From positions 13,709 through 77,708 of the forward strand of contig JAEZLP010000030.1 of assembly GCA_023415235.1 (NCBI GenBank): 64,000 nucleotides of DNA, written 5' to 3'. Below are positions 34,533 through 43,682 of this stretch, one piece after another (position 1 is the stretch's first letter; the number at the start of each line of letters is the position of its first letter). The position numbers and the translations under genes were made by a program. This DNA is from Bacillota bacterium (GTDB lineage Bacteria > Bacillota > Clostridia > Peptostreptococcales > Anaerovoracaceae). Below the pieces are notes generated by a model that worked only from the letters and a program-made list of their open reading frames with translations, ran no database searches and was not told the DNA's origin.

Positions 34533-37061
34533 ATGGTCGAAGAAAAAAAGAGAAGAGGAAGACCCCCCGGATCAAAAAATAAGCCGAAAAGCAGACCGGA
34601 GCCTGTGAAAGCCGCAGCGGGGAGCAGGCTTAAGGATGAGATCTGGGCCATCGTGATTTTGGCCTTGGGAACGTTTCTGGTCGTATCCCTTCAGACGGAA
34701 GCGGCCGGCCAGTTCGGCCACATCATTCAAAAGTTCTTAAAAGGAAGCTTTGGACTCATAGCCTACGTGTTACCTTATTATCTGATATTATACGGACTGC
34801 TGCTATTTGCTAAACGCACCGCCCATATCAGCGGACGGTCCCTTGTTTTTCTGTTTCTTATCTTTCTTATGCTTACCCTGATCAATTCTGCCAGATATCT
34901 GGGAGCGGATGCAGGATACACCTTCTCGGCCCAATTTCTCAGTCAGATGTTCCAAACGGGAACGGAGCTGAAAAGCGGAGGGCTTTTCGGCATGACGGCC
35001 GGCTTCCTGCTTGTCAAGGTCATAGGAATGATCGGATTGTACATACTATCCATCGTGGTGATCCTGATATCCGTAATGATGGTGATCAATACGCCTTTAT
35101 CCCAGTTCTTTGACAAAATGAAGGCAAAAAGGCAGGCAAAGAAGGAGGCGGCCGCCCTGGAGACAGTTGACGCAGCCCCGGCGCAGTCAATCACGTTGCC
35201 TGGGGGAGCAGAGCATAAGAAAACGGTCGACGCCCCGAAAATCATTGAAGGCCATGAAAAGCTGCATCCGTTTGAAAATAAAGAGTACAAGCATAATACA
35301 ATGGAATTGCCTGTGATCAATCCTGTGTCCTTCACCGGAGGACCGATCACGGAAAATCAGATGAAAATTCTGGACTATATGAAGGATGACGATTTGTTTG
35401 AGAAGCCATCACAGGATTCCGTCCATACAGGATTGGGCCTTGAGGAAATTTTGCCTGCCGAGCCCGGCATGGGGCTGGAGGGGGATTCCAATTCAATGGC
35501 TTCTGTGGAAAAACAGTCGGAGGAACCCTTGGGAAAACCCGCTCCTGTTAAGCTTTCCAAGGAAGAGCTCGCCACAAAAACGGAGGAGCTTCACATAAAA
35601 ACGGGAGGAGCGATGCAAAAACCATATCACCTTCCTCCTGTGGATCTGCTTTCAAAAGCGCCCGGCACCAGCTCGCTGGGGGAAAGCGAGGGCCTTAAGG
35701 CCAAGGCGGCAAAGCTGGAGCAGACTCTCAGAGATTTCAACGTAAACGCGAAGGTTGTCCAGGTAACCAAGGGACCGGCCGTTACAAGATATGAAATCCA
35801 ACCGAATACGGGAGTCAAAGTCAGCAGCATCGTACGGCTTGCAGACGATATTGCCTTGAACCTGGAAGCCAAGAGCATCCGTATCGAAGCACCGATCCCC
35901 GGAAAAGCGGCAGTTGGGATTGAGGTGGAGAATGAGCGGGTGAATCTGGTTGCCCTGAGAGAAATTATTGAATCGGGAGAATACAAAACCGCAAAATCAA
36001 AGATTACCTTTGCAGTCGGCAAGGATATCGCGGGAAAATCCATAGTCGCAGACCTGAAGAGCATGCCCCATATGCTGATCGCGGGTTCCACCGGTTCCGG
36101 CAAAAGCGTATGCATCAACAGCATCATCATCAGCCTGCTCTATCGGGCGAAACCGGACGAGGTGAAATTTGTGCTCATCGATCCGAAGGTAGTCGAGCTT
36201 GGAAACTACAACGGAATTCCGCATTTGCTGATCCCCGTTGTAACGGAGCCGAGCAAGGCCGCAGCCGCATTGAACTGGGCCGTGGCTGAAATGACGGATC
36301 GGTACAAGAAATTTGCCGAGGAAGGGGTCAGGGATCTGGAATCCTTCAATAACAGCATAAAGAAGAAGGGGGAAAACGAACGCTTCCTGCCTCAGATCGT
36401 CATTATCATAGATGAGCTGGCGGATCTTATGATGGCTGCGCCGGCCCAGGTTGAGGAGTCCATCTGCAGACTGGCTCAGATGGCCAGAGCAGCCGGGATG
36501 CACCTGATCGTAGCGACTCAGAGGCCTTCCGTGGATATCATAACCGGAGTAATCAAGGCGAATATCCCGTCCAGAATCGCATTTGCCGTATCCTCCCAGT
36601 TCGATTCCAGAACGATCCTGGATATGGCAGGGGCGGAGAAGCTTGTGGGAAAAGGCGATATGCTGTTCAATCCCATGGGGATCGCCAAGCCGATCCGTGT
36701 CCAGGGAACCTTTATTTCCGATACGGAAGTCCATAAGGTGATTGAATTTGTAAAAAATCAGTCTCCGGAAACAGAGTACGCCAGCGACGTCATGCACAGC
36801 ATTGAAAAGGTCCAGACACAGGCTTCGGATGAGGATACCGATGAGCTTCTATCAGACGCCATTGAGACCGTCGTTAGAGCGGAACAGGCCTCCGTTTCCA
36901 TGCTTCAGCGCAGATTCCGCATCGGCTACAACAGGGCGGCAAGACTCATTGACATGATGGAAGCCAGAGGAATTATCGGACCGGCCGACGGCAGCAGACC
37001 GAGAAGGGTTTTGATGACGGAAGACGAATTTTTAGGGCTTTCGGCAGATACAGACGAATAA
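34533..37061 (+). CDS. ftsK: DNA translocase FtsK/SpoIIIE
   Basis: 842 residues. A Lys/Arg-rich start (MVEEKKRRGRPPGSKNKPK, AT-hook-like GRPPGSKNK), four membrane segments (about residues 30-190), a linker rich in Pro/Glu/Lys, then the motor with GSTGSGKSV (Walker A) and IVIIIDELADLMM (Walker B), and the C-terminal gamma winged helix (QASVSMLQRRFRIGYNRAARLIDMME) that reads polar DNA sequences. It pumps chromosomal DNA through the division or sporulation septum. The length is slightly above SpoIIIE (about 790). A GGRPP-type motif at the N-terminus is common in Clostridia. Confidence 0.95.
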   Translation: MVEEKKRRGRPPGSKNKPKSRPEPVKAAAGSRLKDEIWAIVILALGTFLVVSLQTEAAGQFGHIIQKFLKGSFGLIAYVLPYYLILYGLLLFAKRTAHISGRSLVFLFLIFLMLTLINSARYLGADAGYTFSAQFLSQMFQTGTELKSGGLFGMTAGFLLVKVIGMIGLYILSIVVILISVMMVINTPLSQFFDKMKAKRQAKKEAAALETVDAAPAQSITLPGGAEHKKTVDAPKIIEGHEKLHPFENKEYKHNTMELPVINPVSFTGGPITENQMKILDYMKDDDLFEKPSQDSVHTGLGLEEILPAEPGMGLEGDSNSMASVEKQSEEPLGKPAPVKLSKEELATKTEELHIKTGGAMQKPYHLPPVDLLSKAPGTSSLGESEGLKAKAAKLEQTLRDFNVNAKVVQVTKGPAVTRYEIQPNTGVKVSSIVRLADDIALNLEAKSIRIEAPIPGKAAVGIEVENERVNLVALREIIESGEYKTAKSKITFAVGKDIAGKSIVADLKSMPHMLIAGSTGSGKSVCINSIIISLLYRAKPDEVKFVLIDPKVVELGNYNGIPHLLIPVVTEPSKAAAALNWAVAEMTDRYKKFAEEGVRDLESFNNSIKKKGENERFLPQIVIIIDELADLMMAAPAQVEESICRLAQMARAAGMHLIVATQRPSVDIITGVIKANIPSRIAFAVSSQFDSRTILDMAGAEKLVGKGDMLFNPMGIAKPIRVQGTFISDTEVHKVIEFVKNQSPETEYASDVMHSIEKVQTQASDEDTDELLSDAIETVVRAEQASVSMLQRRFRIGYNRAARLIDMMEARGIIGPADGSRPRRVLMTEDEFLGLSADTDE

Positions 37062-37078
37062 ATAAAAAAGAGGTATCA

Positions 37079-38413
37079 ATGAATATATATATAGAAACAC
37101 TTGGCTGCGCGAAGAATGCCAGCGACTCTGAAACTGCCGCCGGCATACTGGAAGCGGCGGGACACAAGATAGTGAAAAATCCGGAGGAAGCGGACGGAAT
37201 CATCGTCAATACCTGCGGATTCATCAATGATGCAAAAAAGGAATCCATTAGCCGCATCTTCGATATGACGGAGTACAAGAAAAACGGCGGCCTGCTGATC
37301 GTAACGGGCTGTCTGTCCCAGCGATATGGCGAGGAGCTTTATAAAGAAATGCCTGAAGTGGACATCTTTCTTGGCGTAAACGACTATCCGGCTCTTCCTG
37401 AAATCTTGAAAAACCATGTGGCGGGGCAGCGGGAGAAGTACTTAAGCGTTTATGAAAAGGGCTTCCTAGAAACCGGAAGAAGAAAACGGATGGACCCGTC
37501 CTACAGCGCGACGGTCAAAATAGCGGAGGGCTGCAACAATGTGTGCGCCTACTGTGTCATTCCTTCCATCCGCGGTCCTTATCGAAGCAGGCGAAAGGAG
37601 GACATCCTTGCTGAAATCCGCCAGCTGGCGGAAGAGGACTGCAAAGAGGTCATTCTCATCGCGCAGGACGTTACGGCCTACGGCATGGATCTTTACGGCG
37701 AGCTGAAGCTTGCCTCACTTCTGAAGGAAATGTGCCGGATAGATGGAATCCGATGGATCCGGCTTATGTATTGCTATGAGGACCGTATCACCGATGAATT
37801 GATTCAAGTCATGGCATCAGAAGAAAAAATATGCCATTATATCGATATCCCGATCCAGCATGCTAGCGACAAGATCCTCAAGGCAATGAACCGCCGTTCC
37901 ACCAAAGCATCCATTCTCAATACAATTTCACGGTTGAGAGCCGCCATGCCGGACATTCATATCCGTACCACCCTGATCACCGGTTTTCCGGGAGAAGGGA
38001 AGGAGGAGTTTGAAGAACTTGTGGAATTTGTGGAAACACAGAGGTTTGAGCGTCTGGGAGTATTTACTTATTCAAAGGAAGAGGGTACGCCCGCGGCCCG
38101 CATGAAAAATCAAGTCAGGGAAGACACCAAGCAGAGAAGAAAAGAGATTCTGATGAGAAAACAGCTGGAAATTTCTCTGGCCTCCAATGAAGAAAAAATA
38201 GGAAGGGTTCTGGAGGTTCTTGTAGAGGAACTGGATGAAGATGGCAGCTATATCGGCCGCAGCAGATACGACGCCCCGGAAATTGACAATTCCGTCATTT
38301 TCTCTTCTCATCGCATATGCAAGCCGGGAGATCTTGTTCCCGTGAAAATAACGGACGCTTTTGATTACGACCTTGTCGGAAGAATGGAGGACGAAGATGA
38401 ATCTGCCGAATAA
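37079..38413 (+). CDS. rimO: Ribosomal protein S12 methylthiotransferase
   Basis: 444 residues. The N-terminal MiaB/RimO domain has Cys at TLGCAKN, NTCGF and GCLSQ, then the radical SAM motif CNNVCAYC, and a C-terminal TRAM domain (about residues 375-440). RimO adds a methylthio group to an Asp of S12. It lies between ftsK and pgsA, as in many Firmicutes, and its end overlaps the start of pgsA. Confidence 0.96.
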   Translation: MNIYIETLGCAKNASDSETAAGILEAAGHKIVKNPEEADGIIVNTCGFINDAKKESISRIFDMTEYKKNGGLLIVTGCLSQRYGEELYKEMPEVDIFLGVNDYPALPEILKNHVAGQREKYLSVYEKGFLETGRRKRMDPSYSATVKIAEGCNNVCAYCVIPSIRGPYRSRRKEDILAEIRQLAEEDCKEVILIAQDVTAYGMDLYGELKLASLLKEMCRIDGIRWIRLMYCYEDRITDELIQVMASEEKICHYIDIPIQHASDKILKAMNRRSTKASILNTISRLRAAMPDIHIRTTLITGFPGEGKEEFEELVEFVETQRFERLGVFTYSKEEGTPAARMKNQVREDTKQRRKEILMRKQLEISLASNEEKIGRVLEVLVEELDEDGSYIGRSRYDAPEIDNSVIFSSHRICKPGDLVPVKITDAFDYDLVGRMEDEDESAE

Positions 38414-38924
38414 ACTGACCATGCTCAGAATAATAATGATCCCCGTGTTCATAATAGTACTTATGAGCGGATATTATTATATTTCCGCCGTCATATTTAT
38501 CCTTGCGTCTGCAACGGATGCCCTGGACGGTCATATTGCCAGAAAATACAACCTGGTTACCAATTTCGGAAAAATTATGGACCCCTTGGCGGACAAGATG
38601 CTTGTCATCTCCGCTTTGATCTGTCTTGTGGAGTTGGGCGATGTAGCCGGCTGGATGGTAATCGTGATTCTTGCCCGAGAGTTTACCATAACAGGATTAC
38701 GTACAGTCGCAGCCGCCCAAGGCATAGTCATCGCCGCAGGCTGGTCTGGTAAATTTAAAACTGTTTTGCAGATGATCGCCGTTCCGGCCCTGTTGCTTCA
38801 AAACTGGCCGTTCTCACTGATCGGCTTTCCATTCGCAGAAATTATGCTCTGGGCCTCTGTTATCATGACCATCGTCTCCGGTGTGGAGTACGTGGTGAAG
38901 AATAAAAGTGTTTTTTCCATGTAA
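38397..38924 (+). CDS. pgsA: CDP-diacylglycerol-glycerol-3-phosphate 3-phosphatidyltransferase
   Basis: A 175-residue membrane enzyme that makes phosphatidylglycerophosphate. DALDGHIARK...FGKIMDPLADK is the CDP-alcohol phosphotransferase motif (DGxxAR...G...D...D). Four or five hydrophobic segments. The ATG at 38397 lies inside the end of rimO and is preceded by ATGGAGG; the open frame upstream (from 38361) is not used. The length fits PgsA. Confidence 0.96.
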   Translation: MNLPNKLTMLRIIMIPVFIIVLMSGYYYISAVIFILASATDALDGHIARKYNLVTNFGKIMDPLADKMLVISALICLVELGDVAGWMVIVILAREFTITGLRTVAAAQGIVIAAGWSGKFKTVLQMIAVPALLLQNWPFSLIGFPFAEIMLWASVIMTIVSGVEYVVKNKSVFSM

Positions 38925-38953
38925 TTTTTTCAGAAAGAAGAGTACATTGCTTT

Positions 38954-40192
38954 ATGAAATCAGCGATTATCAGCGTCGGAACAGAATTGCTGTTCGGACA
39001 GATTACCAATACCAATTCCGTTTTTTTATCACAGCAGCTGAATCATCTAGGGATCGACGTGATGTTTCACTATACCGTGGGAGATAATCCCAAACGGCTT
39101 GCCGAAGTAATCCGCCAGGCTTTTACAGACTGCGATCTTATTATAACCACAGGCGGTCTCGGACCGACCCAGGACGACCTGACAAAGGAAATCGCGGCGG
39201 AGGTGCTCCATGATGAGCTTGTGCTTCATGAGGACATGCTGAACAATCTGGAACAGTATTTCAGAAAGCTCAACCGCGTCATGACGGAAAACAACAGAAA
39301 ACAGGCATATCTTCCTTCAAGAGCGGTCACCTTCGACAACGATGCGGGAACAGCGCCGGGCTTTGCTCTTGAAGAGAATGGGAAAACCATCATCTGCCTT
39401 CCCGGACCGCCTCGAGAAATGACCCGGATGTTTGAAAGAAGGGTGAAACCGTATCTTCTTGAAAAAACAGAGAGCGTCATCTACTATAAAATGCTCCGAA
39501 CCTTCGGGATCGGAGAATCCTTACTGGAAACAGAGCTTCTGGAATGGATTGACGGGCAGACGGATCCGACCCTGGCCACCTATGCAAAGGAAGGCGAAGC
39601 CTGTCTGCGGATCACATCCAAGCGAAAAACCCTTGAAGAAGCGAAGGCCGCTGTGGACGATATGATCGAAAAAGTAAACAGCAAAATCGGAAGGTTTGTT
39701 TACAGCTACGACGATGAAGAACTCTATCAGGTGGTGGGCAGAAAGCTTCTGGAACACAAGATTTCCATCTCAAGCGCCGAATCCTGCACCGGCGGACTTT
39801 TTGCCCAGACTATGACAGAGATTCCCGGCATTTCAGCGGTCTTTGACCGCGGCTTTATTACCTACAGCAATCAGGCAAAGATGGAGGAGCTTGGCGTTCA
39901 GGCGAAAACCCTGGAGCGGTATGGTGCAGTCAGCGAAGAAACCGCTGTGGAAATGGCGAAGGGTTTGAAGCAGGTCACCGGCAGCCGGCTTTGCATCTCT
40001 GTTACTGGAATCGCAGGCCCGGATGGAGGCACGGATGAAAAACCGGTCGGGCTTGTCTACATCTGCGCCATTCTGGATGAGGAACTGGTAAGCAAGGAAC
40101 TGAAAATCAGAAACGTCAGCAGAAAGTGGAACAGAAATTACACCGTCCTGTGCATGCTGGATTTGATCAACCATTTGATTGACCGGAGGTAG
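38954..40192 (+). CDS. cinA: CinA family protein (competence/damage-inducible, NMN amidohydrolase)
   Basis: 412 residues: N-terminal MoCF_biosynth domain (GTELLFGQITNTN, TTGGLGPTQDD) and C-terminal CinA/PncC domain (SSAESCTGGLFAQTMTEIPG...SVTGIAGPDGG), which deamidates nicotinamide mononucleotide. Placement directly before recA is conserved in Firmicutes. It ends with a terminator-like hairpin. Confidence 0.95.
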   Translation: MKSAIISVGTELLFGQITNTNSVFLSQQLNHLGIDVMFHYTVGDNPKRLAEVIRQAFTDCDLIITTGGLGPTQDDLTKEIAAEVLHDELVLHEDMLNNLEQYFRKLNRVMTENNRKQAYLPSRAVTFDNDAGTAPGFALEENGKTIICLPGPPREMTRMFERRVKPYLLEKTESVIYYKMLRTFGIGESLLETELLEWIDGQTDPTLATYAKEGEACLRITSKRKTLEEAKAAVDDMIEKVNSKIGRFVYSYDDEELYQVVGRKLLEHKISISSAESCTGGLFAQTMTEIPGISAVFDRGFITYSNQAKMEELGVQAKTLERYGAVSEETAVEMAKGLKQVTGSRLCISVTGIAGPDGGTDEKPVGLVYICAILDEELVSKELKIRNVSRKWNRNYTVLCMLDLINHLIDRR

Positions 40193-40214
40193 CGCGAAAG
40201 CGCTCCTCTTTTTT
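40185..40214 (+). terminator. Terminator after cinA
   Basis: GGAGGTAGCGC pairs with GCGCTCC around GAAA, overlapping the cinA stop (TAG 40190-40192) and followed by six T. Confidence 0.75.
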
Positions 40215-40277
40215 GTCGGATCTGTTACCTTTTTGCTATTGATAAATATTTAAATATTGAAATTTTTTCGATATATA

Positions 40278-40316
40278 TTTACATTCTATGTATGATATGG
40301 TAATATATACCATATC
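40278..40316 (+). promoter_or_regulatory. Promoter-like site overlapped by a perfect palindrome
   Basis: GATATGGTA and TACCATATC (40294-40302 and 40308-40316) are a perfect 9-base inverted repeat with a 5-base centre, A/T-rich. It overlaps TTTACA (40278-40283) and TAATAT (40301-40306) with 17 bases between. It lies upstream of the main recA promoter. I do not recognise the regulator. Confidence 0.5.
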
Positions 40317-40364
40317 GGGTTTTCGATTAGACTATAATACCTTGAATCATAGTAAAAATAATGC

Positions 40365-40393
40365 TTGACCGGAATGGGCAATTATATTATGAT
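40365..40393 (+). promoter_or_regulatory. recA promoter
   Basis: TTGACC (40365-40370) and TATGAT (40388-40393), 17 bases apart, 77 bases before recA. Confidence 0.75.
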
Positions 40394-40399
40394 ATCAAT

Positions 40400-40413
40400 A
40401 GAACAAATGTTCT
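40400..40413 (+). promoter_or_regulatory. LexA (SOS) box of recA
   Basis: AGAACAAATGTTCT, GAAC-N4-GTTC, matches the Gram-positive SOS box (CGAACATATGTTCG) in both half-sites. It starts seven bases after the -10 and would block initiation when LexA is bound. Confidence 0.85.
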
Positions 40414-40469
40414 CGGTGATGAATGGCTAAATTCCAATATTTATTACATAAACAGGAGGATCGATTACC

Positions 40470-41513
40470 ATGAGTATCAGTAAAGACGATAAGGATAAAG
40501 CCCTGGAAGCGGCTATGCTGCAAATACAAAAACAATTCGGCAAGGGCGCCATCATGAAGTTGGGCAGCGACGAAGCAAACAGGAGCATAGAAGCGATATC
40601 GACAGGGGCGGTTAGCCTTGATATCGCCACCGGCATAGGCGGAATTCCTCGTGGAAGAATTACAGAGATCTACGGACCGGAATCCTCCGGAAAAACCACT
40701 CTTACCCTGCATATCATTGCGGAAGCACAGAAAAAAGGCGGCAAGGCGGCCTTCATCGATGCGGAGCATGCTCTGGATCCCGAGTATGCAAGAAACCTTG
40801 GTGTGGACGTAAACGAGCTGCTGGTTTCCCAGCCCGACACAGGAGAGCAGGCGCTCGAGATCTGTGAAATGCTGGTTCGGAGTGGGGCCATTGACGTTGT
40901 GGTAGTTGACTCTGTTGCCGCTCTGGTCCCCAGAGCCGAAATACAGGGCGAGATGGGGGACAGTCATGTGGGACTGCAGGCACGTCTCATGTCCCAGGCG
41001 CTTAGAAAGCTGGCCGGCGCGATCAATAAATCAAATACAGCCGCCATCTTTATCAACCAGCTGCGTGAAAAGGTCGGTGTTATGTTCGGAAATCCGGAGG
41101 TAACCACCGGCGGAAGGGCGCTTAAGTTTTATGCTTCCATGCGGCTTGATGTAAGAAAGGTGGAAAGCATCAAGTCCGGCGACTCCGTTCTGGGCAACCG
41201 TACCCGTGTCAAGGTGGTTAAGAACAAAGTCGCTCCTCCGTTCAAACAGGCGGAATTTGATATTATGTATGGTCAGGGAATCTCCAGAGAGGGGGATGTT
41301 CTTGATTGTGCAGTGGAAGCCAAAATCGTCGAAAAAGCAGGCTCCTGGTACAGCTTCAACGGCGAAAGGATCGGACAGGGCAGGGAAAATGTTAAAACCT
41401 TCCTTGCAGACAACAAGGATATACTGGCTCAGATTGAAGAGCGCCTGACGGGCAGCATCGCCTCCTTGAAGCCACTGAATGTGGATGAAGACGGTGTAAT
41501 TATTGAGGATTAA
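40470..41513 (+). CDS. recA: Recombinase RecA
   Basis: 347 residues. GPESSGKTT (Walker A), VVVVDSVAALVP (Walker B), INQLREKVGVMFGNPEVTTGG (loop L2) and the acidic C-terminus are normal. It catalyses strand exchange and triggers LexA cleavage. ACAGGAGGATCG precedes the ATG. It is controlled by the SOS box upstream and ends at a strong terminator. Confidence 0.99.
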   Translation: MSISKDDKDKALEAAMLQIQKQFGKGAIMKLGSDEANRSIEAISTGAVSLDIATGIGGIPRGRITEIYGPESSGKTTLTLHIIAEAQKKGGKAAFIDAEHALDPEYARNLGVDVNELLVSQPDTGEQALEICEMLVRSGAIDVVVVDSVAALVPRAEIQGEMGDSHVGLQARLMSQALRKLAGAINKSNTAAIFINQLREKVGVMFGNPEVTTGGRALKFYASMRLDVRKVESIKSGDSVLGNRTRVKVVKNKVAPPFKQAEFDIMYGQGISREGDVLDCAVEAKIVEKAGSWYSFNGERIGQGRENVKTFLADNKDILAQIEERLTGSIASLKPLNVDEDGVIIED

Positions 41514-41582
41514 TAAGATTCATTGTTCATGGCTAAATAGATCATTTTCATATAGTACCAAATCCATCAAATCTGATTGATG

Positions 41583-41614
41583 AAAAGGATGCATCCCAGC
41601 ATCCTTTTTTTTCG
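41583..41614 (+). terminator. Terminator of recA
   Basis: AAAAGGATGC pairs with GCATCCTTTT around an ATCCCA loop, then a T run to 41612. Confidence 0.9.
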
Positions 41615-41632
41615 TGGATAAGCAGAATAATA

Positions 41633-41661
41633 TTGCACTCGCAGTAATATTATGATAATAT
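41633..41661 (+). promoter_or_regulatory. Promoter of the nucleoside operon
   Basis: TTGCAC (41633-41638) and TAATAT (41656-41661) with a 17-base spacer, directly upstream of the LacI-type operators. Confidence 0.55.
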
Positions 41662-41668
41662 ACGCTTA

Positions 41669-41695
41669 GTTAAACGTTTAATTAAAACGTTTAAC
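41669..41695. promoter_or_regulatory. Overlapping LacI-type operators before the nucleoside operon
   Basis: An 11-base inverted repeat, GTTAAACGTTT at 41669-41679 and AAACGTTTAAC at 41685-41695, with a five-base centre. Each arm contains a self-symmetric AAACGTTT core with central CG, as expected for LacI-family operators, so two regulator dimers could bind 13 bases apart. It covers the region just after the promoter. Confidence 0.75.
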
Positions 41696-41724
41696 TATTT
41701 GCCTGGCAAAAAGGAGTATGGGGT

Positions 41725-42729
41725 ATGAGTATTACAATCAAAGAAATTGCAAGGCTGGCAGAGGTTTCTACCGCCACGGTTTCGATGATATTAAATAAAA
41801 AGGATAAAAATATCAGTCCTTCCACGCGTAAGAGGGTGCTATCCATTGCGAAGGAGCATCATTATGTCCCCAACAATGCCGCAAGAAGCCTGGTCACGCG
41901 AAAAACGAATACCATCGGATTGATTATGCCGGATATTACAAATCCTTTTTTTCCCGAAATTGCGCGGGGAGCGGCAGATAAGGCCAGCGAGGCCCGTTAC
42001 AGCATCATTTACTGCAACTCGGATGACAGCTTGAAGCAGGAAAAAAAGTATATTGAAATCCTGACGGAAAAGATGGTGGATGGTATCATTTTTGCTCATG
42101 CTGCAGACACGGAAGAATCATTCAGTGAGCTCAGCAAGTCAAAAACTCCGATCATACTGATTGACAGAGACTATCGTAACGAAAACGTCAAAGGCCGTGT
42201 TATCGTGGACAATGAAAGAGGATCTTATACCGGTGTAAACTATCTGATTCAAAAGGGATATCAAAATATATTATACATTGCCGGAGCGATTATTACGCAG
42301 ACAGCTAAAGACAGACTGGCGGGCTACAAAAGGGCGCTCAGAGAGAACGGAATCCGATATGACGATGTTCTTGTAAAATCAGGATGTTACAAAAGCGAAT
42401 GGGGATACCAGGCCATGGAACAGTTTCTAGAGGAAAAGGTATCCTTTGACGCAGTATTCTGCGGCAACGATCTGATTGCCTTTGGCGCCATGAAGAAATT
42501 AAAGGAAGCCGGTGTAAGAGTGCCGGAAGATGTTGGCGTTATGGGGTTTGATGATATTTACGTTTCTTCCATGATGGAACCTGCTTTAACCACTGTCAAG
42601 CAGCCGAATTACGAGATGGGCTATCAGGCAGTGGAGCTTCTGTTGGATGTGCTTGCAGGCAACAATGCCGAAACGGAAAGAAAAATAGTATTGAATACGG
42701 AACTGATCGTTAGAAATTCCACGCGATAG
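41725..42729 (+). CDS. LacI family transcriptional regulator
   Basis: 334 residues. The HTH (ITIKEIARLAEVSTATVSMILNK) is at residues 2-25 with the hinge SPSTRKRVLSIAKEHHYVPN, followed by a periplasmic-binding-like ligand domain (GLIMPDITNPFF, DAVFCGNDLIAFGAMKKL, VPEDVGVMGFDD). The closest theme is RbsR (ribose/nucleoside). It is first in the operon with rbsK, nucleoside hydrolase and an ABC transporter, and probably represses the operon via the palindromes 30 bases upstream. The ligand is inferred, not shown. Confidence 0.9.
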   Translation: MSITIKEIARLAEVSTATVSMILNKKDKNISPSTRKRVLSIAKEHHYVPNNAARSLVTRKTNTIGLIMPDITNPFFPEIARGAADKASEARYSIIYCNSDDSLKQEKKYIEILTEKMVDGIIFAHAADTEESFSELSKSKTPIILIDRDYRNENVKGRVIVDNERGSYTGVNYLIQKGYQNILYIAGAIITQTAKDRLAGYKRALRENGIRYDDVLVKSGCYKSEWGYQAMEQFLEEKVSFDAVFCGNDLIAFGAMKKLKEAGVRVPEDVGVMGFDDIYVSSMMEPALTTVKQPNYEMGYQAVELLLDVLAGNNAETERKIVLNTELIVRNSTR

Positions 42730-42745
42730 AGCGAAGGAGGTACGC

Positions 42746-43651
42746 ATGATTGCAGTGGTTGGAAGCTTAAATATGGATTTGGTCATTCATACGGAAGCGA
42801 TACCAAGACCGGGGGAAACCGTACTTGGTAACAGTTTTCATAAAATTCCCGGCGGCAAAGGCGGCAATCAGGCTGCCGCAGCTGCAAGACTGGGTTCCGG
42901 AGTGACGATGATCGGCGCTGTCGGCGAGGATGAGCTTGGCGAGGCTTTGATTCATTCTTTAAAAGCTGATGGAGTAAAAACAGATTATATCAGAAAAAAG
43001 AAAGGGATCTCCACCGGAATCGCAGCGATTATTGTTGAGAAATCCGGAAACAACGCCATTGCAGTAGTATCAGGCGCAAATTACGCCCTTTCGGTAGAGG
43101 ACGTGGAGAAATATCACTTCATTATCGATCAAGCCAATGTACTTCTGGTACAGTTGGAAACGCCACTGCTCACAGTGAAAAGAGCCCTTAGGTTGGCGAA
43201 GCAGACAGGATGTCTGACTATTTTGAATCCGGCACCGGCAGTTCCTCTCCATCACGATATACTGGAGAATATCGATATTCTTACACCAAACGAGATAGAA
43301 TTGGAATTGCTGAGTGGCTGTCCTACGGGTACCATGGATGAAATCCACGCAGCAGGACGCCGACTTCTCGACATGGGGGTACGGCAGCTGATCGTAACCA
43401 TCGGTGATCGCGGCTGCGTAAAAATAGATAAAAATGGAATGGTGCACTACCCAGCAAAAAAGGTAACCACCGTAGATACCACGGCGGCTGGAGACTGTTT
43501 CAACGGTGCTTTGGCTGTAGCCTTGGCGGAAGGAAAGTCGGTGGATGACGCAATCCGGTTTGCTGTATCGGCCAGCGCTCTGTCCGTTACGAAATTCGGC
43601 GCGCAGACCTCCTTGCCTACACGAAAAGAAGTAGACAACTTTAACATTTAA
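42746..43651 (+). CDS. rbsK: Ribokinase
   Basis: 301 residues of the PfkB family. GGKGGNQAAAAARLG is the substrate-binding signature, DTTAAGDCFNGALAVAL carries the catalytic Asp and anion hole. It phosphorylates ribose to ribose-5-phosphate. GAAGGAGG lies just before the ATG. Its neighbours, a nucleoside hydrolase and nucleoside importer, would supply free ribose. Confidence 0.95.
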   Translation: MIAVVGSLNMDLVIHTEAIPRPGETVLGNSFHKIPGGKGGNQAAAAARLGSGVTMIGAVGEDELGEALIHSLKADGVKTDYIRKKKGISTGIAAIIVEKSGNNAIAVVSGANYALSVEDVEKYHFIIDQANVLLVQLETPLLTVKRALRLAKQTGCLTILNPAPAVPLHHDILENIDILTPNEIELELLSGCPTGTMDEIHAAGRRLLDMGVRQLIVTIGDRGCVKIDKNGMVHYPAKKVTTVDTTAAGDCFNGALAVALAEGKSVDDAIRFAVSASALSVTKFGAQTSLPTRKEVDNFNI

Positions 43652-43682
43652 AATACTTATAGAGAGATTAGCGGAGGGGAAA

